NCBI RefSeq assembly: GCF_014633365.1
Contig: NC_068352.1
Span: 21,299,310 to 21,363,309, forward strand
Direction: 5' to 3'
Source of the DNA: Diospyros lotus
Taxonomy: Eukaryota > Streptophyta > Magnoliopsida > Ericales > Ebenaceae
DNA length: 64,000 nucleotides
A model generated the notes under the pieces. It was not told where the DNA came from and did no database searches. It saw nothing but the letters and a program-made list of their open reading frames with translations. Shown piece by piece: positions 47,431 through 57,666 of this stretch. The number at the start of each line of letters is the position of its first letter. Positions within the stretch are counted from its first letter, which is position 1. Position numbers and translations under genes: made by a program.

Positions 47431-48100
47431 AACATTTGCTGCGGATTGAATATTTCGTCGCTAAATCAGCCATGAATTTTACTAACTTTAATTTTTTATT
47501 TTTTATTTTTTGTTATTTAAACTAATATTAAATTTAAAATTTTTTATTATTAAAATTTAGCGACAGAAATAACTTTTCGTCTCTAATGTTAGCGACGGAA
47601 AGTTATTTCCATCGCTAAATTTTAATAATAAAAAATTTTAAATTCAAATTTTAGTTTTTAGTTTTTAGTGATGGAAATAATTTTGCGTCACTAAAATTAG
47701 CAACAGAATATTAAATCTGTCGCTAAAATTAATTTTTTATTTTTTTGTTATTTAAACTAATTTTTAAATTAACTTTTTTATTTTAAAATTTAGAGACTAA
47801 ATTTATTTTTTGTAGCCAATATTTGTGACAGAATATAAATTCTGTCACTAAAATTAGCGACAGAAAATAAATTCAGTCGTTATATAAAAAATTAATTTCT
47901 TTATTATTAAAATTTAGCCACAAAAATAATTATCGGATTATTTTTTCCTGCACTAAAAAATTAATTTTTTTTATTTTTTATTTTTTTAGCTAATTCTCAC
48001 AAAAAAAAAATTTCACAATTTGTTACTGTTCCGTTGCAAAATAATGAAGGAAATTTTCATTACTAAAAATCCATCGTTAAATCCCAAATTTTTTGTAGAT
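47431..48100. mobile_element. CACTA-like subterminal repeat region
   Basis: Repeated gcgacgga/cgtcgctaaa and gcgacagaa...tctgtcgctaa motifs in both orientations, ending attttttgtag at 48088-48098. The pattern matches the ends of the CACTA-like elements at 1-1325 and 5543-7040, with a different motif. The left end was not found. Confidence 0.5.
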
Positions 48101-48471
48101 GTTCTACTCATTTTGAATTTATAATAAATTAAAAATATATAAGAATAATAATAACAAATTTTGTAATAAAATAAAAATAACAATTTTTGCATAATAGATT
48201 AACAAATAGCATAACCTAACATAAACACACATAATTTAAATTAATAAAGTAATAATTGGATATATTGCACCATTAATTCTTAATTAAACTAGATACTTGG
48301 TAACAAAGTGGGCAATTTTGTTATCACATCACTAAATTTTGATTTTTTATTAAATTCTTAATAAAACTTAACAAGCGTGACGTATATTAATATAAACTCA
48401 AAATTTACTTGATGTTAAAATTATTCTAAATCTCACAATCAAGTAACTTTTGGGATTTAATTATAATAGGG
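48101..48471. other. AT-rich intergenic, nothing seen
   Basis: No frame, repeat or boundary supported. Confidence 0.5.
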
Positions 48472-49345
48472 GAAATTACATGTGTTACTACTGAAGTTTA
48501 GAATAATTGCAAAAATTATTCCAGACATTTGAGAAAATATAGCAAGTATCTTTTAAATTTAATGATATGTTGTAATTTTTCTTTTGTTTTTAGTTAATCG
48601 TAGTTAAACGTTAGAAAATAACAAAATATGCTCATTGTAACGTAAAATTCTCTCTTCCGAGAAGCGGATTTATGTGTGAATTGTCCTACATTGAAATCCA
48701 AGACAACCCATAATGAAATTTAAATTTTGAAGGTAATTTTTCAATCCAATTTCATTTCAGCCCACCTCAATTTTTTTAGCCTACCCTAACCTAAATTCCT
48801 AAATCCGCCCTTGTCTCTTCCTAAACTCCCATATCTTTTTTTTTCAACTCCTTTCATTTCCCTTACCCTCTCACATCCCTCTCAAAAATGTTCATTTCAC
48901 TGTCGACCACCACCATCTTTTCCTTTACCATCATGGGTTAGGTTTTGATCTCCCTTCACTACCATTTTCCACTATCATTACCTTGTCCTCTACGAGTTGG
49001 GTTCTAATCGGAAACTATAGGTTCCAAATTGGTAAGTTTCCCCCTCCCCCAATTCTAAGTTCGGCGAAACCAAACAAAACCAAGATAAACTTGGAGCATC
49101 TGAAATTGAATATAGATCAACTACAATAGTGCTGGTCGTGCCTAGCAGTCTCTAGCTGTTTTTTTTTTTTTTTTCTGTTTTTTTAATTTTTCTAAAATTA
49201 GATGAAAGAAAAGAAAGAAAGAGAGAAAAGAAGAGAGAGAATGAAGTATAGAATAATTTTTTTTACCCTTTTATTTCACAGTAGAGAAAGTTAATTATTG
49301 CTATTTTCAAAACATCGGGTAGTTATTGCAATTTCTCTTTAATAC
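48472..49345. repeat. Dispersed repeat, copy 1 (related to 52070-52437)
   Basis: Left part reads aaattacatgtgttac...gtttagaataattgcaaaaat, and right part gaaagttaattattgctattttcaaaa...ttattgcaatttctc. The two ends are inverted relatives (gcaaaaat/atttgcaa type). The same blocks in the same order, with ttaatcgtagttaaa in between, recur at 52070-52437. Probably a non-autonomous DNA element of unknown type. Confidence 0.5.
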
Positions 49346-49577
49346 GTGCTATCAGTTTGTGTTAGTAGAATTTGACAAAAAATTAAAAGAGTAACTCGAT
49401 TTTAATAGAAATTAAAGATTAGTAGTTGTGCTACTAAAAATTAAAATATAGTCATAAGTTTCTTATAAAATACAAAATTTAATAACTAGGTGATGTAATT
49501 TATCCAAATAATAACACTAACTTACCCAAAAGAGAAATAATTAATAGGACTAAATGAGAGTATCCAAACTACGTACG

Positions 49578-50665
49578 AAAAGGTAAGGGTTTGTTCTCTT
49601 TGCTGTTTTCAACCCATTTTGAGTTTTCAATTTTTCAAAACACTGCAAACGTGTTCTCTTTGTTATTTTCAAAAATGCATTTTCAAAAACAAAGAAAAAA
49701 TTTATAAAGGAAACCCAAAACAACATTTTGTTGTTTTTGGTGTTTTCATTGAAAACACACCAAAAACACAAAAACAAGAAAAACGACCCCCCCAGCAACC
49801 CTCCAATCTCATTCTCTATCTCTCTCTCTCTCTCAAGTCTCGACCAAAACACTGTGACTGCCCCAACCATCTTCTCCGTCACCACTTTCTCCCTTCCTGA
49901 CTCCATCTCTTCCTTGTCGGCCATCGCAGTGCTTGCCACCATCGCCTATGTCGTTCGCCTAAGCTGTTATCCCTTCCAAATCCATCGTGCCTCTCCATCA
50001 TGCCTGTTGTTCGCTTGTGCCGTTCCTCTTCCAGATCTTCCGTACACGTTGCCATCGCTACTGCTTACCATGTCCAGATTCGCCATCACTTGTTGTTTCT
50101 TCCTCCTGCCCTTCCATTTCTTCAACCATTTCTTCGTCCGCCATCGCCCTTTCTCCCTTCCCAGTTTTTTATTTTAATTTTTTTAATTATATTTTTAAAA
50201 TTTTGAATAAATCAACATTTTGTTATTTTATGATTTATTATTATTTTTAATATTTATGTTATGGGTAATTTAAATCTCAAAATTAATGTCAAAAATAATT
50301 TATAATTTCAAAACAGACTATCAATTATGGTTAGATCATAATTTTAAATATAATTTATAATTTTAATATATTATATATGATTAGATTATTGTGTTATATT
50401 TTAAATTCTTTGAATTAAATTTATAATTTATTAATAAATATTTATAACTTTGAATCAAATTTATTAAATAAAATATTCTAAAATATTTATTTTTTCAAAA
50501 TTTCAAAATAAATGCGTTTTTTAGTTTTCTATTTTAAGAATCAGTTTTTTCAGAATAACAAAAAGAATACGTTTTCAAAAAATCTCAAAACAGACATTCA
50601 AAATACAAAACTCAAAATGAATTCAAAACTTAAAATCGAAATACAAAGAGAATACCACATAATGG
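49578..50665. mobile_element. Long-TIR element, probably Mutator-like
   Basis: The left arm (gtttgttctctttgctgtttt, attttgagttttcaat, cgtgttctctttgttatttt) is matched in inverted order by the right arm (50510-50665: aacaaaaagaatacgtttt, caaaactcaaaatga, aaagagaatacc). The arms span about 100-160 bp with mismatches. The core (49790-50170) is C/T-rich with long open but unrecognisable frames. TSD not identified. Confidence 0.5.
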
Positions 50666-50938
50666 TTTTGAAAAATGCTATTGTACCTAAATTTTGCCCC
50701 CCAAAAAGATTAGGACGAAAATATTATGATAATGACAGCTTTAAAAATATAAACCACTCCCAAAGAGTGACTTCTTTTCTTGTCATTCCCTTGCTAATTG
50801 GATGACAAGACAATGCAATCCAATTAAACTCCCTATTTACAGTAAATTAATTAGCTGACAGAGTTCTAATCCAATTTTTTTTTATTTTAAAAAAAAAAGT
50901 TTTGGCAAATTTCAACAGTTACGAAAGCTTTTATTGCC

Positions 50939-50945
50939 TATAAAT
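50939..50945 (+). promoter_or_regulatory. TATA box of the DMP gene
   Basis: TATAAAT within cctataaatgcaact, 209 bp upstream of the ATG. It predicts transcription starting near 50970 and a leader of about 180 nt. Confidence 0.6.
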
Positions 50946-51153
50946 GCAACTCCAATCCTTTGCATGAAAGCCTGTCTTCTACGCCTCTCCCCTCTAATTT
51001 GAGCACTTTTCCGTTTCATGCCAGCCTTTCTTCTCCTTCCCAAATGCTTAAAAGAATCCTCAACGGTTGCAGAGAGAATCATTCAAACGGTTCCCAGAAA
51101 AACACAAAGAATAATTAAGATCAATCACATTATTCGTTCTAGCTAATTAAGCC

Positions 51154-51771
51154 ATGGCCACAGCACTTGAAGAACAACAGCACCCCCTTCTGGAAGCTCA
51201 GCCTCAGCCCGCACCCAAGCCCAGCAAAACTTCCGGCCAGAAGGCCATTCGAAAGACCTTCAAGATCTCTGCTCATCTGTCGAATCTCCTCCCCACCGGC
51301 TCCGTCCTCGCCTTCCAGATCCTGTCGCCGGTTTTCACCCACGAAGGCCAATGCCGATCTGTCGTGAGCCAGTCGCTAACGCTAGCCCTTTTGGCGCTCT
51401 GCGGCATCTCCTCCTTCTTGCTGTGTTTCACCGACAGTTTCAGGGACGACCGGGGCAAGGTCCGGTACGGGCTGGCGACGTTCGGCGGGCTGCGGGTCAT
51501 CGACGGAACGGTTACTTTACCGCCGGAAGAGGCTGCCAAGTACCGGCTTCGATTCGCCGATTTCTTCCATGGCTTCCTCTCCGTCGTTGTCTTCGCCTCT
51601 GTGGCGCTGTTCAACCAGAATGTTGTCAAGTGCTTCTATCCGTCGCCGTCGGAAGAAGCTCAGGAGCTTCTGGCGACGTTGCCTGTCGGAACTGGGGTTG
51701 TCTGCAGCCTGCTGTTCATCTGTTTCCCTTCCAACCGCCATGGAATTGGCTTCCCTCTCTCTCGGCATTAG
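51154..51771 (+). CDS. DMP (DUF679) membrane protein
   Basis: 205 codons without an intron, typical for the family. After a polar N-terminus with a dileucine-like PLLEA (residues 11-15), the DUF679 domain starts near residue 40 with LSNLLPTGSVLAFQILSPVF. It continues with LALLALCGISSFLLCFTDSFRDDRGKV, YGLATFGGLRVIDG, LPPEEAAKYRLRF, FHGFLSVVVFASVALFNQNVV, CFYPSPSEEAQELL and LPVGTG, ending RHGIGFPL. Four membrane segments are visible at about 47-65, 76-94, 141-160 and 178-196. DMPs are plant endomembrane, tonoplast or ER proteins linked to senescence and membrane remodelling; the DMP8/9 branch acts in gamete fusion. The long IDG-TLPPEEAAKYRLRF segment looks closer to the DMP3-7 type, but the subgroup is inference. 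GC content is well above the surroundings, and the start has purine at -3 (gccATGG). Confidence 0.95.
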   Translation: MATALEEQQHPLLEAQPQPAPKPSKTSGQKAIRKTFKISAHLSNLLPTGSVLAFQILSPVFTHEGQCRSVVSQSLTLALLALCGISSFLLCFTDSFRDDRGKVRYGLATFGGLRVIDGTVTLPPEEAAKYRLRFADFFHGFLSVVVFASVALFNQNVVKCFYPSPSEEAQELLATLPVGTGVVCSLLFICFPSNRHGIGFPLSRH

Positions 51772-52069
51772 TGTTTTATAGCTTTCTTCTTCATCTTTGC
51801 TTGCTCTTCGTTTTCTTCGCTTGTTTCGTAAAAGCTTCATTCATTCATGTTGTCGTACTTCTAATTAATCGAGACTCTGTACAATTTATGTGGCATTTGT
51901 TTAAGGGAAGTATCTATAAATAAGTGTGACAAATAAGCTTAACAAATTGATATGATACATACAAATTCATAATAATTTTACATAAATTCATAATAATTTT
52001 ACTCAAAATTAACAATATACATTTGGAAAAATTAAAGCAATTATATAGTTTTTCCTCCCCTTGTTTAGT
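51772..52069 (+). other. DMP 3' flank
   Basis: Probable 3' UTR followed by AT-rich sequence. A direct duplication of acaaattcataataatttta lies near 51960-52000. No other feature. Confidence 0.4.
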
Positions 52070-52437
52070 TGGAAAAATTACATACAATTTTTATGAGGTT
52101 TAGGATAATTGAAAAAATTATATTAAATACAACAAGTATGACTGAGTTTTAATGTTATATTGTAATTTTTCCTCTACCGATAGTTAACCATAGTTAAATA
52201 TTAAAAAATGACTAATATCTCTATATTTAGAAATTTTCTCATCCTTTCTCATTTTTCTTTCTCTATCTTCTTAAACTTTTTTTTTTTTTTCTCTCTTTTC
52301 TCTATTTCTAGGGTTGAGATTAATGGTTATTTTATCATTTGTTTACTAGCATAGAAAGTTATTGCTATTTTAAAAATGTGAGAGATGATTTTTACAATTA
52401 TGTCAAATCTTAAGGGTGGTTGTTGCAATTCTCCCTT
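52070..52437. repeat. Dispersed repeat, copy 2 (related to 48472-49345)
   Basis: Blocks aaattacatacaattttt, gtttaggataattgaaaaaatta, gtaatttttcctctacc, ttaaccatagttaaa and gaaagttattgctattttaaaaatg match copy 1 in order. It is shorter by roughly 500 bp. Confidence 0.5.
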
Positions 52438-52656
52438 TTTTGTTTTCTTTCCTTATGTCTGTTTTGGTAAAGATGGATAGCATTTTATGCGATGCTAAGA
52501 TTTTGAGTAAAAGAAAAAAATTATAAATAAATTTTGTGATAGTACACAAAATTTTATTTTAGTTTTCCAAGTGAATTCATATATTGCAAAATGTTGGATT
52601 ATAAAACATCAATATAGGCAAAATAAGAAAAATAAATTGTATTAATACTCTTTTTT

Positions 52657-53050
52657 AGGGGTGTTCAATCGGTTTGCACCAAAATCAAAATTGACAAAAA
52701 TTTCAAGTAAGACCAAATTAGTTTGGTTCAGTTCGATTTGGTCCTATTACATGTTGGATATACATACAATATTATATACAACATGTTGTATGTAACATGT
52801 TGTATTAAAATTGGTTGAATTTTCAAATTGAAGATCAAACTGTATAAGGGTGAGACTGAATTAGTTTGGTTCAGTTTGATCCGGTCTTATATTATATGTT
52901 CAATATACATACAACATTATATATTATTGTATTGTTGTTGTATATACATTAGAAATATAGCATTATGTTTACACACTACTGTATTTATAGCAATAGTAGT
53001 GTTGAAACAATTAGCAGGACCATTTTTAAAAACTTTAAAAACAAAAGCAA
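52657..53050. mobile_element. hAT-type element fragment (one terminus)
   Basis: Begins TAGGGGTGTTCAATCGGTTTG, the same type of terminus as the hAT elements at 4600 and 55098. It contains two copies of attagtttggttcagtt (near 52718 and 52860). A matching right end and TSD were not found, so its extent is uncertain. Confidence 0.4.
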
Positions 53051-53829
53051 AGCAAAAATACAAAACAAACAATTTAAAGTGGTTTAGTTTTAAAAGCCTA
53101 ATCCACTAGCTTGCAGAGTCGGCTCGACCATGAAGCCATCTAGGCAGTCGCCTAAGGCCCCACATTTACAAATGTCTCAAAATTTTGTAATTTATATATT
53201 TTTTATTTTTTCTTTTTAATAATAAATATTTTAGTAAGAAAAATTTAAGTCCAAAATAAAATCTAACTTTCCATCCAAATTTTCACACACCTAGCCCAAC
53301 AATCAATTTATAACGTTTTGTTTTCTTTATTTTCTCTTCCCAATTTTTATGTTCTCTCTTCCCATTGTTCCCAATTTTATCTTCCCAATTTCTTTTTCTA
53401 ATTTTTATCGTTTCTTCCTAAATATCTCATAGACTTTAAAAATGTAAATATATTTTTGATTATAAAACTTTCAATTGCAATCCTAAAAAAAATTCCCTTG
53501 TTCCCAATTTTCTCCTCTCATTTTTTACAGTTTTTGATCTCTCGGATATTATATTTTAATTAAAAATTCACTATCATTAAGAGATTATCATATTTTGTAG
53601 TTGATTGAACTTCAATATTTTTTTTAATTTAATGAAATGATAGATTTTTTTTTTTGTAGAAAAGTGTATTATTTATTTTTTCACAAAAAAAATTAATACT
53701 TTTGAAAAGGTTCCAACAAACTTTTTCTCTTAAAGCCCCCAGGTTGGTTGAGCTGCCTTTGCTACCTCGGCTCACTAAAAGTTTTGGCAAAACAATATTA
53801 CATTTGTAGTTTTTGAGCAATCTCAATTT
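53051..53829. other. Unclassified, no gene
   Basis: Contains ggctcgaccatgaagcc...cgcctaaggccccac on the left and aaagcccccaggttggttgagctgcc on the right. These may be the ends of a degraded DNA element, but the inverted match is too weak to call. Confidence 0.3.
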
Positions 53830-54369
53830 TCAACTTGTACAAGATGGCTTTTTAAGACCTAACTCAACCGTAATCAATGTTTTTTACAAGTTCAGGCTTA
53901 ACCTTTATAAATTTTACAATAAATTGTGAAAAGGATTTCTCAAGAGAAAATTAAAAATAATACAAGTTAACAAAAATTTCTCTTAAATGAAAGAGAGATA
54001 CAAAATACAGAAATTTGATTCTCTCTCTTTCAAAATCTCACAAAGAATAATCTTTGAAAGCACTTGAGTTCACAAAAATGGAAGATCAAAAAGTTCTTAT
54101 ATGTTCTTGTGTTATAAACTTGTTAACCTTAGTCAACATGTTTAGTCTCTTATTTATAGCTTTTCTATATTGAATGTTGTTGACTAGTCATTAAACAAAT
54201 AGAATATTTGTTTGTGTCACAACTTTCACTTTTGTCTCTACAAACCTCAAATAAACTATTAGAAATTCATAAAATATCCTCAAGTTGTCTAAAAATCATT
54301 TAATGCACTAACAAGTAAAGACATACTTCATTAAATGCATTGTAACAGCTATATTTTTCAAAATCTGTG

Positions 54370-55025
54370 AAGCATTACTCGAGTACAAACTAACCATTAC
54401 TTGACTAAGTTTGATCTTTACTCGACTATATGTATTATGTAATCAATTACTTTTTATGCTTACTTGAGTACTAAGATACAATTACTCGATTATTTTTGAA
54501 TCACATAAAAATGCATTATCTATTCGATTACAAAGCATTATATACTTGATTAATTATGATCCTTACTTGAGTACAAAGGTTATTACTCGATTAAATTTTA
54601 AGTCTAGATACTTGACCAATTTTCAACCTATGTTTACTCAATTACAAAGGATATCTAATCGAGTACAAAAGATATATTACTCGATTACAAAAAACAATCA
54701 CTCGATTACAAAGAAGATTCACTTGACTATTAATGGATTATTACTTGATTACAAAAATACCTTACTCAATTAATTTGAAGATGATAAAGAATTATATTAC
54801 ATACTCAACTACAAGGATTAAGTTAGTTGAGTATTTTTTATCTTTACTCGATTATTTTTACATTTGTAATCGATTATTTTTGGAATATACTGAGCTTAAC
54901 TTGATTATACAAATTGCTTACCCAATTAATGAAAAGATTACTTAAGCCTATCTAATCAGCCACATACTCGATTATTCTAAGCTCATTACTCGATTATCTA
55001 TAACAAATTACTTGATTAAAATTTT
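54370..55025. repeat. ACTCGATTA/ACTCGAGTA motif array in copia 2 LTR
   Basis: Irregularly spaced tactcgattac, actcgagtac, acttgagtac and attcgattac motifs, one every 20-35 bp. Many are exact ACTCGA with an AGTA or TTA tail, centred on TCGA. Confidence 0.85.
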
Positions 55026-55097
55026 ATCAAACTCAAGAACTTTCCAATTTGTTTTAGTCATTATCATTGAACCAAATTTACTAATATTCTTTCTCAT

Positions 55098-55572
55098 TAG
55101 GGGTGTGCGCGGTGCGATTTGGTTTGAATCATTTTCAGCACGCCAAATTGCTGATGCGATTTTCCAACCAAATCAGACCGCGGTCTGGTTTGGTGCAGTT
55201 TACCGCGGTTTGAAATGCTACTTAAAATCACTAAAAATAATATTTAAAAATGATAAATAAAGACACAAATATTGGTAAATAAAGACAATTAAAGGTAAGT
55301 AAATAGGAGTAAAAAATAAAGACAAAATAGTGTAAAAAATAAATAGGAGATGGTTGTTGATTATTAGATTTTTATAATAATAAATTTTTTATAATTTTTT
55401 TTATTATTTTCTTAGGCGATTTGGTTTAAAACCGAACCGCCAACTGTCCAAACTGCAAACCGCGTGGTTTGGATAGGATCCAAACCATTTTCGACCACGA
55501 AAAAAAAAAAAAAAAACAACCGGTTCGGTCTGGTCGATTTCCGCGGTGCACTGATTTTTTTGAACACCCTTA
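55098..55572. mobile_element. hAT MITE, 475 bp, TSD TTTCTCAT
   Basis: Left end TAGGGGTGTGCGCGGTGCG; right end CGCGGTGCAC...GAACACCCTTA. The octamer TTTCTCAT flanks both sides (55090-55097 and 55573-55580). Subterminal gcggtttg/aaaccgc motifs are inverted across the element. No coding. It sits inside the copia 2 LTR. Confidence 0.9.
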
Positions 55573-55614
55573 TTTCTCATTAAATCAAAACACCAAATTT
55601 CTCAACAATCAACA

Positions 55615-57035
55615 ATCTCTCTTTTTTATTTATGAGCCTATTTGATGATGACAAAACATATTTTTACTAAAAGAACTATTCTTTTCAACATATAGAGAGG
55701 TTCTCCTTGAATTATTCAGAAACTCCCCCTGAAGATATTAACTTTTTCTCCCCCTTTTTGTCATTAACAAAAGAGTCTTCCTAGACTTAGAAAAGGGGTT
55801 GTATAAGAATTCTTCCCCCGACACATTGGATTTTATCAATAGATTTTCTTTTCCTTTAAGTATTTTTTGTAATGAAGAGTGTAAGAAAATTTGTATAGAC
55901 ACACCACATAAAGGAACTTGAATTTTTGAATTAAACTTTTAAAAGTAGTACATTAAAATGATAAAGGATTACATAGATTAAAACTAAAAAAAAAAAAAGC
56001 TACATAGAAGCCTATTCTACTGGTAGAGGTTCTTCTCTTGTTGCTTCTTCTTTCATCACAGTTCTTGAAGTTTTTTGGGCTGTTGATTTGACTCTTCCAG
56101 TGGAGTGCATAGCTAATTTGACTTCAGCTAGCCTTTCTTCCACCTTTTATTGCCTTTGCCCTAGCCTTTCTAATCTCTCCATTATGACCTCTTGATATTG
56201 ATGAGAGTTGATATTGAACTTGTGAGGAACTCACCTAAAGGCATTCTTGTTGTAAGTTATGAAGGAGTAGGAGTTTGTGGATTTTGTTGAGTTAGGTTGA
56301 TAAAAAGTAGCTTATGCTAGGGGAAGAATGGACTGAGAAGTCCCAGCACCTTGAGAAGATGAAGGATTATTGCCCTCTTGAAGGTGTTTTGGTTGCTCTT
56401 CCCTTAGAAGGCATTTTCTAGACCCCATTTTCACATTTAATTCTCATTCTCTTTAGGGTGTGACTAGAATATGTATCGAACGAGGAATAAGGGATATATC
56501 TTAGATGTAATGGACCATGGATAATTTAAATAATGAGAGTAACAAACATCCCAAATGGAAGCTTTTCTGATGTTTTTGTTATGACAGAATCATTCATTCT
56601 TGAGAAAAGAAAGCAAGGAATGTTGAATTGGATATTATTAATGGCACACCACATAAGTTCTAACTTTGAATGGGTTACAAAATGAAAATACCCACCCCTA
56701 ACATTTATGGATGTGGTGATAAAGTGGTGAAAGATCCTATGTTATGGGTTTAAGAATTCATGTGAGCCAGGGTGGTTTACAGCTAAAAAGGTTTCCTTTT
56801 TCCCTATAAGGCATGCCCATATTTATCATAATCTAACCCTAGGTCATCTATGACTTTGTGACAATAGGTTAGGTTTAGAAGGCTCACTAGCCTTTCATCA
56901 GTCAAAAGGTAATCAGTTCCATGGTATCTAAATTTTATGTTGTCTAGGCTAGCTATACCCTTCTTTTTATTTTCTATTGGAGGTTTTGGTAGGCTTGAGT
57001 AAAACTTAGCTAAGGCTAAGGAAAAACAGGTAGGC
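55615..57035 (-). pseudogene. Copia 2 3' untranslated region and decayed end of the extra ORF
   Basis: On the minus strand, from 57035 towards 56780, the frame of the extra ORF can be followed through several stops (KFYSSLPKPPIENKKKG, FRYHGTDYLLTDERLVSLLNL). Further left are purine tracts aaaagggggagaaaaag (about 55741-55757) and cagggggag (about 55724-55732), as found ahead of the 3' LTR in SIRE-type elements. Confidence 0.5.
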
Positions 57036-57317
57036 TTAGGGTGGACAATTTAAACCAACCCATGTTGTAATCCATTTCTTTAGTTTTTCCCCAAATTTTG
57101 TAGACTCAAATTTATTCCAATCTACATTCCTACCAGGTAAGAAACCCCTAGTTAACACTTTTGAAAATAAGGTTTTGTGATTGTCATTCCTAAAGCATTG
57201 TGAGTGTGAATGAGTGTGAGTGCTAGGTTCAGGATTTGAAGGTCTCTTGGTCCTAGTTTTCTTAAACAAAGAGGGTTGGGTAGGTGATGAAGTGGATTCC
57301 TTATGTTTGGGTACCAT
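57036..57317 (-). pseudogene. Copia 2 extra 3' ORF, N-terminal part
   Basis: Begins MVPKHKESTSSPTQP and continues KTRTKRPSNPEP, TLFSKVLTRGFLPGRNVDW and NKFESTKFGEKLKKW, then stops at 57036. Homologous-looking reading continues after the stop. The arrangement (basic tail, then FLPGR block, then a KFYSSL-like block) resembles the 'putative plant transposon protein' ORFs of plant retroelements. No catalytic motif is seen. It occupies the same place as the extra ORF of copia 1. Confidence 0.5.
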
Positions 57318-57559
57318 TTCAAAATGTTCGGACCTAATTCGAAGAATATTGAAATAAAGGGATTTTATAATATACCAATTTGAATGAGATGGAGTTGAAT
57401 GAAAAATGACTAGATCTCATGCAAGAACAAACAAAATAGAAAATAATTGAAGTGAGAGTTACCTAAAATTGGAATGCAAAGAGCTAGGGTTCGAGTGAAA
57501 TGTCGAGAGGTAGGGTTTAATCAAGTAGGCTTCTATTTATATTTGCATAAGGCATCAAT

Positions 57560-57666
57560 TGGAATCCTTTTAAATAAAATGAATGATTACTCGACTATTT
57601 TTTTTTTTTTGTAATAGAGTATGGATCGAATATTTACTCGACTAATTTTTCTTTGTACTCAAGTAA
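57560..57666. repeat. Copia 2 spacer with ACTCGACTA motifs, left part
   Basis: Contains tactcgactatt twice and actcaagtaa before being cut by solo LTR G. It continues at 60527. Confidence 0.7.

Larger units (their letters stand above)
53830..55614 (-). mobile_element. Copia 2 3' LTR (contains a hAT MITE)
   Basis: The right edge in plus coordinates is aacaccaaatttctcaacaatcaaca, abutting a purine-rich minus-strand tract, so on the minus strand the LTR begins TGTTGATTGTTGAG. A TATAAAT box on the minus strand lies near 54152-54158. The interior carries about 25 ACTCGATTA/ACTCGAGTA motifs (54370-55025). The left edge is unclear, so the start given is approximate. Confidence 0.6.

Noticed and set aside
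49728..50177. 149-codon plus-strand frame as a possible membrane protein gene
   Set aside because: The composition is a C/T-rich low-complexity translation, several frames are open at once, and it lies between inverted arms of a DNA element.
51167..51923. Other open frames overlapping the DMP gene on both strands
   Set aside because: They arise from the GC-rich codons of the DMP frame and match no family. The DMP frame is complete and recognisable.
53051..53829. A DNA transposon with ends ggctcgacc.../...ggttgagctgcc
   Set aside because: The inverted match between the ends is too weak and no TSD was found.
57036..57317. Retroviral envelope gene
   Set aside because: Although SIRE-type elements are sometimes described as carrying env-like ORFs, no signal peptide, transmembrane segment or cleavage site is seen in the readable part.
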